Shown: positions 8,149-16,587 of the stretch, one piece after another | How the letters are laid out: each line of letters starts with the position of its first letter | Numbering within the stretch: the stretch's first letter is position 1 | Source of the DNA: Candidatus Fraserbacteria bacterium | GTDB taxonomy: Bacteria; Bipolaricaulota; Bipolaricaulia; RBG-16-55-9; JAJCYT01 | Direction: 5' to 3' | DNA length: 64,000 nucleotides | Assembly (NCBI GenBank): GCA_029262795.1 | Contig: JAJCYT010000006.1 | Coordinates: forward strand, 27,184 to 91,183 | Notes under the pieces: generated by a model | The model's database searches: none | Seen by the model: only the letters and a program-made list of their open reading frames with translations | Told to the model about the DNA's origin: nothing | Translations under genes and position numbers: made by a program

Positions 8149-8877
8149 TCAATTTGAAAGCATTTCAAGAATGGATTCTTTTCCCATCACAGGTTGTTTT
8201 TGCTGCCAGATAAATTGGTAAATCTGAATCAGGGTTTGTGTAAATTGATCAATGAGTGTGTTCATGCCCTGCTCATCAAGATAAATGAAAGGCCGCTTAT
8301 ACATTTCACGAACGGTGTCTGTTTCTGTTTGATAGTAACTTTTGATGTAGCCGATTCGGTGGTTGATGGCTTCGGCTGAAAGATGCGTTAAATATTCTTT
8401 GTCATAGTGGGCATTAATAAACACTTGCCAGAACGCTGCATTTGGATGATCTCTAAGAAAAATGTGATCCAGCCCATACGTGTCCATTTTGGTTTCCCAA
8501 ATGAACTTGGGATCTGCCGCAAATTCTCTTTCATATTTCTTTCTCAGAGGACGGTCAAAGTGAATGCCCCATAAATTGTCAATAATAAGATGAAAAAAAT
8601 ACCCAAGCAGAAGTGAAAATTTCTCTGGATCAGAATCAACTGAAAGATCATTTTGAAGATACTGCGTATAAAATTCTAAATCCTTTGAATAATACAAAGA
8701 TGCTTTTGGCGCTAAAAAATGAGTGATCTCTGTGGGTGGGGTAAACGTTTCCCAATTTTCATCCGGCAATCCAGAATCCGGCGCAATGTTGCCGATATAA
8801 AAAGATAGTTGGTCAAGACCATCCATTTCAGAAAAAACCCGTTCAGCGATTCTTAAATGAGCCAACCACGTTGCCAA
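8149..8877 (-). CDS. Zinc-dependent phospholipase C family protein
   Basis: The protein has 242 residues. The start MATWLAHLRIAERVF, the YIGNIAPDSGLPDE segment and the histidine-rich LLGYFFHLIIDNLWGIHF region match the bacterial zinc-dependent phospholipase C/S1-P1 nuclease-like family found as stand-alone cytosolic genes. The Asp and His residues of these motifs are candidate zinc ligands. No signal peptide is present. The substrate is unknown. It lies just upstream of a secreted dockerin-like protein on the same strand, with a 21-base gap. Confidence 0.65.
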   Translation of the reverse strand: MATWLAHLRIAERVFSEMDGLDQLSFYIGNIAPDSGLPDENWETFTPPTEITHFLAPKASLYYSKDLEFYTQYLQNDLSVDSDPEKFSLLLGYFFHLIIDNLWGIHFDRPLRKKYEREFAADPKFIWETKMDTYGLDHIFLRDHPNAAFWQVFINAHYDKEYLTHLSAEAINHRIGYIKSYYQTETDTVREMYKRPFIYLDEQGMNTLIDQFTQTLIQIYQFIWQQKQPVMGKESILEMLSN

Positions 8878-8898
8878 ACGCTGTCTCCTTTGAAGCTA

Positions 8899-9483
8899 TT
8901 AGCGAAATACAAGCAGTTTTTGCATCTTGCCTTGCCAGCGTTCGCCACTGAGGCCGGTGGCGGAAACGATCATAAGATATGTGCCGTTGGCCAGAGGGTG
9001 CCCTGATTCGCTCAATAAATGAAAGTTGAGTGCGCGACCAGGCTGTTGACGATGAATGAGCAGATGGCCTTGCAGATCATAAATTTGAATTTCGGTGGTT
9101 GCAATGCTTTGTCCACTTAACCAGATTTCACGCAGCAAAGGTGATAATGCCACCACTCGTACTTCATTTACGGATAAGGGTTCGATGGTCTGGGTGGGTT
9201 GGCTGACAGAGGTGCTTAAAATCCATTTCTTGACCAGCTCAAGTACTTTTACATCCGAAATGGATTCATTTGCTCCAGGGACAGACTGATTCTTTGACCA
9301 GTATTCGATGGCTGTGAGAACTTCGGATTCATCTAAAACATCGTTACCATTGCTGTCCAATGAAAGGGCAATGGTTTTGACAGATTGGAATAAGTCCATC
9401 GAAGCCGAATTGGCCAAGCTCATTTGGCTGGCAACCAGCAACATTAAACAGATGACCAAACTTGGCCTCACATACGATCTCAT
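8899..9483 (-). CDS. Secreted protein with dockerin-like EF-hands and FlgD-like C-terminus
   Basis: The ATG at 9483 follows a GGGGG-type ribosome site and opens a good signal peptide (MRSYVRPSLVICLMLLVASQ), so it is preferred to the ATG at 9537. Next comes a dockerin-like pair: a calcium loop (LDSNGNDVLDESE) with a following helix (VLTAIEYWSKNQSVPG), then a second helix (VLELVKKWILS). The C-terminal 90 residues form a FlgD-Ig-like domain (TEIQIYDLQGHLL ... ANGTYLMIVSATG) ending KLLVFR. The same two modules recur in other secreted proteins of this window. Function is unknown. Confidence 0.7.
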   Translation of the reverse strand: MRSYVRPSLVICLMLLVASQMSLANSASMDLFQSVKTIALSLDSNGNDVLDESEVLTAIEYWSKNQSVPGANESISDVKVLELVKKWILSTSVSQPTQTIEPLSVNEVRVVALSPLLREIWLSGQSIATTEIQIYDLQGHLLIHRQQPGRALNFHLLSESGHPLANGTYLMIVSATGLSGERWQGKMQKLLVFR

Positions 9484-9615
9484 TTTGCTTCCCCCTTTAA
9501 CCAAACAATCAGCGGCAAAGAAAATAATTTTGAACAATTTTCAACTATTGTAGAGGAAACAAATTCGAAAAGAAGTTCTCAAGAAGACAAATTTGCAAAT
9601 TGCTACCTATTCGAT

Positions 9616-10431
9616 TTATTCATCCTCCTGTGAAGTGATGAGTCTTTCTGACAGCAGAATTATCTCTGTTGGCAACGGTGCCGTATTTAGCAGCAGGACA
9701 AGTTGCTGGGCCCCATCTTCATCAAAATTTCCTTCGATTACGGCAGTGTCCACCGCACCTCGGTCTCGGGCAAAGCCAATAAAAGATTCTGTCACCATGG
9801 GGGCCGACAACACCGTGCCATCTGCAACCAAGGCGATATGGTTATTTGGTGCCAATTCGATGATATGGGTGGCAAAAATCTGGGCAGCTTGCTCAGTGAA
9901 TTTGAGTTCGATACGAAAGGCTGAAAAACCTCGATCATCAGGCATGGCAATTTTGGCGGATTCCAAAATACCCTCACTTAAAAACGGCTCGCGGAGAATC
10001 AGATAAGGGACATCCTCAGTGTCTTTCAACATCATTTCTGAATCAGAATTGGGTGTGATGGTTGAATTGGGGGCGTTTCCTGCTTGCACCACATCATGCA
10101 GACTCAGTTGGCCTTTGCTGAGCAGCAAGGGTTTGACTTCCTCTGGATCGATGTTTAAGGGAATGTTGACGTTAATATCAAAAACTTCATTCACTTCTAG
10201 TTGAACGCCCTTTATGCCTGCGGCAGCAAGTCGTTGATGGAATATTTCCCCTATTTTCAGGAGCATTTGTTCTTGTGCTTCGTAAGATAAATCAGTATCA
10301 AATTGGGGTTCTAGCATCAACTCAATGTAGTCTTTAAGTTCTGTATTCGCTGGCATGGATTGAACCACAAAAAATGCCCCTAACCCCAAAGCAACAGCCA
10401 ATAAAGCAATTAATGCAAGATTAACATTCAT
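9616..10431 (-). CDS. SecD-like periplasmic-domain protein
   Basis: The protein has 271 residues: one N-terminal membrane segment and then a domain resembling the P1 head of the protein-export subunit SecD. Supporting motifs are IGEIFHQRLAAAGIKGVQLE, FRIELKFTEQAAQIFATHI, ALVADGTVLSAPMVTESF and GNFDEDGAQQLVLLLNTAPLP. The six-helix RND membrane core of true SecD is absent, so it is not a functional SecD by itself. An AAGGAG site precedes the ATG. It is the last gene of an operon with a 57-residue membrane peptide and a nucleoside deoxyribosyltransferase-like gene. Confidence 0.75.
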   Translation of the reverse strand: MNVNLALIALLAVALGLGAFFVVQSMPANTELKDYIELMLEPQFDTDLSYEAQEQMLLKIGEIFHQRLAAAGIKGVQLEVNEVFDINVNIPLNIDPEEVKPLLLSKGQLSLHDVVQAGNAPNSTITPNSDSEMMLKDTEDVPYLILREPFLSEGILESAKIAMPDDRGFSAFRIELKFTEQAAQIFATHIIELAPNNHIALVADGTVLSAPMVTESFIGFARDRGAVDTAVIEGNFDEDGAQQLVLLLNTAPLPTEIILLSERLITSQEDE

Positions 10432-10453
10432 TTTTTATTCTCCTTGAAATAAT

Positions 10454-10627
10454 TCAACGCTGTTGTTTGGCTGCATGGTTTAAGGTGACAAACAATCCCC
10501 CCAACAACATGCCAGCTAGCAGCCCAATGGGAATGTCTCTCGTAACCACCCCAATGGCTGTGCCAAGCACCCCGCCAAGCAGGATACCAACGAACAGTGT
10601 TCTTGGGGGCAATTTTGAAAAATTCAT
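10454..10627 (-). CDS. 57-residue glycine-rich membrane peptide
   Basis: The start ATG overlaps the stop of the upstream gene (ATGA), giving 57 codons plus stop. The product has two hydrophobic segments rich in glycine (LFVGILLGGVLGTAIGVV and GLLAGMLLGGLFVTL) separated by a charged turn. It ends 22 bases before the SecD-like gene and is probably translationally coupled to the gene before it. It is a small integral membrane protein of unknown role. Confidence 0.7.
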   Translation of the reverse strand: MNFSKLPPRTLFVGILLGGVLGTAIGVVTRDIPIGLLAGMLLGGLFVTLNHAAKQQR

Positions 10628-11049
10628 AATTTATTAAGATAACCCTTCAGTTCATCCAGAGAATGACACAAGTGGTTTAAACTCTCCTGAATCATTGGGT
10701 TCAGGATGGCGTCTTTTGAGTGAACACGCTGGTCATTAAACAACCCCACAATGTGCTTTCCTTCGGCAAAGGCATGCCCCAACTCCCAGGCGGTGCCGTC
10801 ATCCGTTTGCAGTCCGTTGAGTGTGGCAATCACAATGTCAGCACGCTTTAAATACCCTAAATCTTCCTGAAAGATGCTGGCAGCATCCAACCAATCATCA
10901 GGCCCCTGATCCTCTCCCAGTATGCCCAGGTCACGTTGAGGCAAAAACGTATCGTAGCCAGCATCTTGGGCAATTTGATCAACCAATTCATTAAACCATC
11001 GTTCCCCTTCGTTAAACAAGGGACCAGCAATGTAGGCGAGTTTTGTCAT
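10624..11049 (-). CDS. Nucleoside 2-deoxyribosyltransferase-like protein
   Basis: The product has 141 residues, the usual size for the family, which exchanges or hydrolyses the base of 2'-deoxynucleosides. Visible motifs are the N-terminal YIAGPLFNEGERWF, the DIVIATLNG strand, the active-site region DDGTAWELGHAFAEGK (catalytic Glu in the WELG context) and NPMIQESL near the end, which in the family contributes to the neighbouring active site. It leads a three-gene operon with a small membrane peptide and a SecD-like protein. Confidence 0.85.
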   Translation of the reverse strand: MTKLAYIAGPLFNEGERWFNELVDQIAQDAGYDTFLPQRDLGILGEDQGPDDWLDAASIFQEDLGYLKRADIVIATLNGLQTDDGTAWELGHAFAEGKHIVGLFNDQRVHSKDAILNPMIQESLNHLCHSLDELKGYLNKL

Positions 11050-11197
11050 ATTCGAATATCCAATAACTTTCTTAGTTCTATTTTGGATTCAGTATATGGA
11101 GGAAACATACATCATGGCAAAATGCCTAACAGCGTTCAGGTCAACCAAGCTGTATATGATTTGAGATGAAGATTGTTGTGTCGCAGGGGAGGCCACA

Positions 11198-11674
11198 TCA
11201 GGTGGTAGGCCAAACTACCGCATCTACGCCAGCTTCTGTGTTTGCTGCATTGACATCAGCTTCGAGTTGATCAGAAGTAGCACGGATGACTTTCACAGTA
11301 TCCCAGACTGCCTGAATGGCGATAAATTCTGGATCGGTGGTTTGACCCAATTGCACCAACTCCACGGCTCGGGCAATCATATTACGTTGTTTCCATTCTG
11401 GGGCAAGGTCTAAAATCTGTTGCTGTGCTTCTTCCTTGATCTCCGTGATTTTCTCTTCTTTTGTCCGATCCAAAGAATCAAAATTAAGCACCAAAGTGGT
11501 GCCGTTCCAGATGAGATCTTCATGATTGTTATTCGACAACAAATCACGTTCAGAAGCACTAAGAGCATCGCTCGCTTGCCAGGTGACACCAAGCGGGTCG
11601 GCCAATGGTCGATACCCTGAATAGGTGATATTTCCAGATACGTCATAATAAATGCCTTTTGCAGGGCGTGTCAT
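11198..11674 (-). CDS. Phage tail-fibre-associated protein
   Basis: The protein has 158 residues. The N-terminal part (GIYYDVSGNITYSGYRPLAD) and the coiled-coil-like second half (KEEKITEIKEEAQQQILDLAPEWKQRNMIARAVEL) follow the layout of phage tail-fibre assembly or attachment proteins, where a short beta region precedes a helical tail of the DUF4376 type. It starts 9 bases after the stop of the spike gene at 11684 and closes that operon. Role assignment is by context and pattern. Confidence 0.6.
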   Translation of the reverse strand: MTRPAKGIYYDVSGNITYSGYRPLADPLGVTWQASDALSASERDLLSNNNHEDLIWNGTTLVLNFDSLDRTKEEKITEIKEEAQQQILDLAPEWKQRNMIARAVELVQLGQTTDPEFIAIQAVWDTVKVIRATSDQLEADVNAANTEAGVDAVVWPTT

Positions 11675-11683
11675 AAAGCCTCC

Positions 11684-13111
11684 TTATTTATCCTTACCAC
11701 GCAAATCAATGTAACCAATGGTTTTAACGTCAAGTTGACCAAAGGAGCCTGCTGAAATTGTACCTTCAACTTGAGAATTCTCATTAGTTAATATAAATGT
11801 CAATGCGCCAATATAAGGGGTAGACGTGGTATAGGTTCGACAGGCAGCAATAGCCTGGCGTGATGATGCAATGTCTGTGGTTCCAACTGAGCGTAAAGAT
11901 ACCCCTGTGTGAACTTCGCTGGGACAATAAGATCGAACATACACATGAGCCATGCTATGTTCAGGCACTGTTAAGGTGATTGTTTGGTAGCTGCCAACGC
12001 TACCACTGGATGTGAAAAAATCGTCAACAACATCTTTAAAGCGGAAGTAATCGCCTTGATGGAAAAAACTCCTAATATTGCTCAAATCGTCTGTGAATAC
12101 ACTTCCTATGCGGCGTTTGGAGTCATAGCCTGAGGGAAGTGTCGGGGTGGTAGATGTGGAAAAGAAAACATCTGTTGCTTTTACTAAGGTGCTATCCCCA
12201 ATCAGATAAACATGATATTCTTCATTAGCAACAAGCGCATCTGCCGAATCACGACCACCAGCATTGTTGCCCTCTGCAAATATAGCGTCAAGTTGTTTGG
12301 TAACCACACTATCTATTTTTAGGTTAAATAAATCAGATTCATCGCGAGCCACACCAATACCAACATCAAGATCATAAATCTGGTCGATACTGTTGTTGCT
12401 TAAAATCAATCCATGTAAATAGCCACGCGGAAAGTTAGCTTCTACTTCCAGCTTTACTGGAAATTCAGTAATGACTAACCAATGGATACCATTGAACTTG
12501 AGCAATGTTTCTTTATCAGGCAAATCCAAAACAGTATCATTTTCGCTTGGTGTGCGGATATTGCCTACATTATGTTTGAGGGTAATGATTCTTGAACTGC
12601 TGATATTACGCAAATAAAGAAGATCGCCTTCGACGCCGCCGTTAATGGAGTCAAGGTCGTCACTGGCAGCGGCCCCTTCAGTATCTATGCTATGGGAACT
12701 GCGATTGATGGTGATCGCACCGGAGGTGATGGTTAGTGTCGTGGCATCCTTGAGGTTTAGTTTTCGGGAGGAAAGTTCAAAATCGTCATCAGAAATGGTG
12801 TTGACACGATCGACCAATTGCTTTACATATTGGGCTGTGGTCGCCCCAAATACAGCCCGTCCGGCATCATGATGAACATCAGCGCCTGCCACGCCTCGAA
12901 CAAGCCCGGTGAGTTTTTTTGTCAAAGCATCTTTGCCTGAGTATTCAATTACTTCATCCCCATTGATCGGATCACGAATGACCAGCCAGCCTTTGGGTTC
13001 AAGTGAATTGATGTCTTCATTAACGATCATTTCGTTGCTGACACCCGCATTCAAAGATGCAGCCAGACTGAGTTCGGCAAAATCCACAGGCGTGTAAAGT
13101 TCATTGGGCAT
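11684..13111 (-). CDS. Phage-type spike/receptor-binding protein A
   Basis: The ATG at 13111 lies 6 bases after a TAAACT hexamer, and a TTG at 13117 is also in frame. The product has about 475 residues. The N-terminal 210 or so closely parallel the protein at 15462-16493 (both carry LYxPVDFAEL, KGWxVIRDxxxGDEVIEY and NINGG-like segments), and these read as a virion-anchoring region followed by beta-rich shaft repeats. The C-terminal half differs completely, with beta-sandwich-like segments. This is the pattern of alternative spikes with a shared base and different receptor-binding ends. Confidence 0.6.
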   Translation of the reverse strand: MPNELYTPVDFAELSLAASLNAGVSNEMIVNEDINSLEPKGWLVIRDPINGDEVIEYSGKDALTKKLTGLVRGVAGADVHHDAGRAVFGATTAQYVKQLVDRVNTISDDDFELSSRKLNLKDATTLTITSGAITINRSSHSIDTEGAAASDDLDSINGGVEGDLLYLRNISSSRIITLKHNVGNIRTPSENDTVLDLPDKETLLKFNGIHWLVITEFPVKLEVEANFPRGYLHGLILSNNSIDQIYDLDVGIGVARDESDLFNLKIDSVVTKQLDAIFAEGNNAGGRDSADALVANEEYHVYLIGDSTLVKATDVFFSTSTTPTLPSGYDSKRRIGSVFTDDLSNIRSFFHQGDYFRFKDVVDDFFTSSGSVGSYQTITLTVPEHSMAHVYVRSYCPSEVHTGVSLRSVGTTDIASSRQAIAACRTYTTSTPYIGALTFILTNENSQVEGTISAGSFGQLDVKTIGYIDLRGKDK

Positions 13112-13117
13112 GACCAA

Positions 13118-13138
13118 AGTTTAATGGCCGACGATGAG
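13118..13138 (-). promoter_or_regulatory. 21-bp leaderless-promoter element, copy 1
   Basis: On the plus strand this reads AGTTTAA-N6-ACGATGAG. Read in the gene direction it is CTCATCGT-N6-TTAAACT, ending 6 bases before the ATG at 13111. TAAACT fits a TANNNT-type -10, which would place the transcription start at the ATG itself. No Shine-Dalgarno is present. The same element occurs at 16500, 28098 and 43544. Confidence 0.7.
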
Positions 13139-13201
13139 TAATCATTTTAAGAAAATTTTGAAATGTTGGCATGCGTGCGTTAAAGTTTTCTGGATCAACT
13201 T

Positions 13202-13933
13202 ATGAAACCATTTCTCGTCCTTCAGCTTCGGGCAAATGATAAAGCTGCTGACAATGAACTCGAAGCCATCCTTCGTTTTGGGCAATTGACGGATAAAGAT
13301 ATTCACCGTGTCCGTATGGAACAAACCGGCATTCCATCTGTGCGTCTAAGTGATTATTCGGGTGTCATTGTTGGTGGGGGTTCCAGTAATGTCAGCGATG
13401 CTGAAGCCGAGAAAAGCGCCGAACAAAAGCAATTTGAAAGCGACCTCAGTGGCTTACTGGATGAGATTGTTGAAAAAGATGTGCCGTATCTGGGTGCTTG
13501 CTATGGTTTTGGTGTACTGGTGAAACATCAATCGGGCAATGTGTCCAAGGAAAAGTATGCAGAATCTGTAGGCGCGGTGACCATTAAGCTGACAAAGAAA
13601 GCGAAGGATGATCCAATCATGCACGGACTTCCAGGCCAGTTTGAAGCTTTTGTTGGACATAAGGAAGCATGTCAGGCATTGCCCGATCAAGCGGTTTTGT
13701 TGGCGTCTTCAAAAAGTTGTCCTCATCAAATGTTTCGAATAAAAAACAACATTTATGCAACCCAGTTTCATCCTGAATTAGATACTGAAGGATTGATTCT
13801 ACGAATAAATATCTACCAAAATGCTGGCTACTTTCCTGCTGATCAAGTGGCATCCCTTACGCAAAAAGTCCAACAGCACCAGGTAGAGATTCCCCCCAAG
13901 ATTTTGAAGCGATTTGTGGCCCGGTTTCGTTGA
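13202..13933 (+). CDS. Class I glutamine amidotransferase-like protein
   Basis: The product has 243 residues. The GATase class I triad is recognisable: the nucleophile elbow GACYGFG with its cysteine, and a later QFHPELDTEG providing the His and Glu. The overall length and the stand-alone form resemble GMP-synthase-like amidotransferases acting on free substrates. It is a cellular-type gene lying on the plus strand between two minus-strand spike operons, so the virion gene set is interrupted here. Its stop falls 7 bases from that of the neighbouring repeat protein. Confidence 0.85.
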   Translation: MKPFLVLQLRANDKAADNELEAILRFGQLTDKDIHRVRMEQTGIPSVRLSDYSGVIVGGGSSNVSDAEAEKSAEQKQFESDLSGLLDEIVEKDVPYLGACYGFGVLVKHQSGNVSKEKYAESVGAVTIKLTKKAKDDPIMHGLPGQFEAFVGHKEACQALPDQAVLLASSKSCPHQMFRIKNNIYATQFHPELDTEGLILRINIYQNAGYFPADQVASLTQKVQQHQVEIPPKILKRFVARFR

Positions 13934-13939
13934 GTGAAT

Positions 13940-15457
13940 CTAATAAATGAGAGCTTGTGGTCGGGAAAGTGCCTCCGAACCAATATGTACACCATGAAGT
14001 GTTGCCCCGATCTCTTTCATTGAAACATCGACCATAAGAGGATAACTGCTGCTATCAATCACATTGAAATGAGCAAAGCGTATTTCACCATTTACTCGAT
14101 AAAACACTGAATCCTCATTGATTTCTATTCGAACAATGTCTCCAGTGTAATAATGGCCAAAGGTATTTATTTCGATGCCGCTTTCATAAACACGAAATGT
14201 TCCATCACTGTGCAAAGAGACTGCAAAGTCAATGTCCGTGCCATATCCTGGATTTCCTTTGTTGAAGCCAAACATTCTATCTTTGTAATTATCAGTCAGT
14301 TTTGTTTCCACATAACAATTGCCTTGAGGAACACTTTGTACGGAGATAGCTCCAGCATCCCAAGCATTTAAACCCGCGATTTTTTCAAGCCTTTGTCCTT
14401 CAACACAAATATTGGAAACATTGGACCAACGAACAAATTTGTTCTTCAAATAAAGTGGGCTGGGAGTCTCCTTAAAGCTTGAACTTACAATTACATTTTT
14501 TAATACAGCATTGCTTTCGAAAAGAGAGGTATCTACTAACAAAGGATAACTGTCAATATCAATAGTGTTGTTCAGTGTATAAAAAGGGATGCCATTTTGT
14601 TTATACAAAACATCTGAACCTGATACTTCAAGGCGAATAATATCGTTAATCACATAATCAGGCCCTGTAAAGAGGCTTGTCCCATTTTTGTAAGCGTACA
14701 GCCGGGTTGTGTGAACATAGATAGCAAAATCTATGTCATCATGATGTTGATCCGTATCTCCCTTGCTGAGGCCAATCATGCGATTTGAGTTTTTATCTTC
14801 AAGTTTAGTTTCTACATATCCGTCACCTGAGATCAATATTTGTGAGGACACTGCACCTGAATTCCATACTTGGGTTGTACCAGATGTTTTTTGAAGCTCA
14901 TTTTCTGAAGAAGAAACATTTACTTGATTGATCCATTTGACTGGTTTTATAGATAAAGTTTCTGGAATTGGATCTTCAAATCCTTTGACCATGACGTCAA
15001 TAAGCGTTCCAGTGTCACTGTGGATTGAAGTATCTACTAATAATGGATAGTTGTTTTCAGAGAGGATGACTGATGAAGTGTAAAGGGTGATTCCATTTTT
15101 CTTATATAAAACACTTGTTCCAGCTACTTCAACTCGTACCACATCATTGGATGTATAGGTGCCAGAGTTATAAACAGTGACACCAGATTCCATAACCCAT
15201 AAACGACTGCCATCTAATAAATAGATACCAAACTCGATTGAATCTCGACCAGCATCAGGGCTGGTTTTACTGAGTCCGATGAAGCGGTTCGTTTCGGTTT
15301 CACTGTTGGCAATAGTTGTTTCAACGTATCCATCGCCTTCATGCAGCATTTGACGTGATATAGCACCAGCATTCCAGCCTGAACCTCCAGAAATCTTGGT
15401 TAGGCTATTATCAATAAAAGAGACATTGACTGTATTCTTCCAAATAACTGGGATCAT
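13940..15457 (-). CDS. Three-repeat lectin-like phage appendage protein
   Basis: The 505 residues comprise three tandem domains of about 155-165 residues. Each opens with a motif like (V/I)xWxNxVNV, then GAISxQ, GDGYVETxL, RMIGLSKG, (I/F)DFAIY, DIVRIEVxGxxVLYxxNG and YPLLVDTS. Motifs of this kind occur in SPRY/concanavalin-like carbohydrate-binding modules. The gene begins 4 bases after the stop of the spike gene at 15462 and is therefore in the same operon. It probably forms the distal, host- or glycan-binding part of an appendage. Confidence 0.6.
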   Translation of the reverse strand: MIPVIWKNTVNVSFIDNSLTKISGGSGWNAGAISRQMLHEGDGYVETTIANSETETNRFIGLSKTSPDAGRDSIEFGIYLLDGSRLWVMESGVTVYNSGTYTSNDVVRVEVAGTSVLYKKNGITLYTSSVILSENNYPLLVDTSIHSDTGTLIDVMVKGFEDPIPETLSIKPVKWINQVNVSSSENELQKTSGTTQVWNSGAVSSQILISGDGYVETKLEDKNSNRMIGLSKGDTDQHHDDIDFAIYVHTTRLYAYKNGTSLFTGPDYVINDIIRLEVSGSDVLYKQNGIPFYTLNNTIDIDSYPLLVDTSLFESNAVLKNVIVSSSFKETPSPLYLKNKFVRWSNVSNICVEGQRLEKIAGLNAWDAGAISVQSVPQGNCYVETKLTDNYKDRMFGFNKGNPGYGTDIDFAVSLHSDGTFRVYESGIEINTFGHYYTGDIVRIEINEDSVFYRVNGEIRFAHFNVIDSSSYPLMVDVSMKEIGATLHGVHIGSEALSRPQALIY

Positions 15458-15461
15458 CGTG

Positions 15462-16493
15462 TTAACTCAGTTCAAAATGAAGGGTGAGAATTAAACCGAG
15501 TGGTTCGGGACTTGTGCCAACAGCATCTACGTCAATGCGCAAAATGTCGTATGCGTTGACCTGCTTATAGTTAGCATCCACTATAGGCAAGGTCGTGGCC
15601 AAATGAGAACCTAAATCTCCGGTTTCGATGATCGCTTTGGATGAGAGCATGTCTGCTGTTTGGGTGAGGTTGTGAATCTGTATTTCAGTGTTTCCTGATC
15701 CTCCGGGAGTAAATACCTGGGCATGAACATCAACAAGAATGCTCCCGCCCAATGTTTTGTCAATCAGGAAATAGGCTAGTCCATCGTTGATTTGAACTGG
15801 ACTTTGAGCATCTTGGACCGCAAGTTGAACCGTTCGGGGCACATGATCACCATCTACCACGTTCCAGTTTGTGCCATCAAAACGGAGTTTGGTTTCACGC
15901 TTGTTGTTAAGGCGAACGTCATGTCCATGTGCTGTCAGCACATTCCCCAAATTATGTTTTAAATAAATGGTGCGATTGCTGTTGGCGGCGCTCAGAAACA
16001 AGAGGTCGTCCTCAGTGCCCCCATTGATCGTTGTCAGCTCATCCATGCTGGCAGCACCTTCGGTGTCAATGGCATGGATACTTCTATCAATAGTGACTGT
16101 ATCGGATGAAATGATGAGTTGTGTTGATTCTTTCAGGTTGAGTTTTCGTGTTGAAATTGAATGATCATCATTTGACACGCTGTTGAGCCGTTCAACCAGC
16201 TGGCGAATGTATTGTGCTGAGTTAGCGACGTACACTGGTCGTCCAGCTTGATGGGGGACATTGCTGCCTGCCACGGCTCGTGTGAGGCCAGTCAGTTTTC
16301 TTGCGCCTGCATCTCGACCTGTGTATTCAATCACTTCATCACCATCGACTGAATCTCGGATGACCACCCAACCTTTATTTTCCAGAGTCGTGATATCTTC
16401 ATTGATCAGCATTTCTGTGGTCACGCCAAGATTTAAAGTGGCAGCCAGTGTCAATTCAGCAAAATCAACGGGTTTGTACAGTTCTTGTGCCAT
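15462..16493 (-). CDS. Phage-type spike/receptor-binding protein B
   Basis: The product has 343 residues. The N-terminal 210 are a paralog of the protein at 11684-13111. The C-terminal 115 form a small jelly-roll-like domain (NTEIQIHNLTQTADML ... DILRIDVDAVG) that resembles the protein at 24883-25314 in the capsid operon. This links the spike operon to the capsid operon. The ATG lies 6 bases after the TAAACT of the shared 21-bp element and has no Shine-Dalgarno. Confidence 0.6.
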   Translation of the reverse strand: MAQELYKPVDFAELTLAATLNLGVTTEMLINEDITTLENKGWVVIRDSVDGDEVIEYTGRDAGARKLTGLTRAVAGSNVPHQAGRPVYVANSAQYIRQLVERLNSVSNDDHSISTRKLNLKESTQLIISSDTVTIDRSIHAIDTEGAASMDELTTINGGTEDDLLFLSAANSNRTIYLKHNLGNVLTAHGHDVRLNNKRETKLRFDGTNWNVVDGDHVPRTVQLAVQDAQSPVQINDGLAYFLIDKTLGGSILVDVHAQVFTPGGSGNTEIQIHNLTQTADMLSSKAIIETGDLGSHLATTLPIVDANYKQVNAYDILRIDVDAVGTSPEPLGLILTLHFELS

Positions 16494-16499
16494 GGGCGA

Positions 16500-16520
16500 A
16501 GTTTAAATCGTGACGATGAG
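16500..16520 (-). promoter_or_regulatory. 21-bp leaderless-promoter element, copy 2
   Basis: The plus strand reads AGTTTAA-N6-ACGATGAG. In the direction of the spike B gene the TAAACT hexamer ends exactly 6 bases before the ATG at 16493. Spacing and sequence match the copies at 13118, 28098 and 43544. Confidence 0.7.
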
Positions 16521-16587
16521 GGGATGGAAAACTTTAGTTTGTGCATTATGATGATTTTATTAAAACAGCAAATAAAGGGAGTCCACC

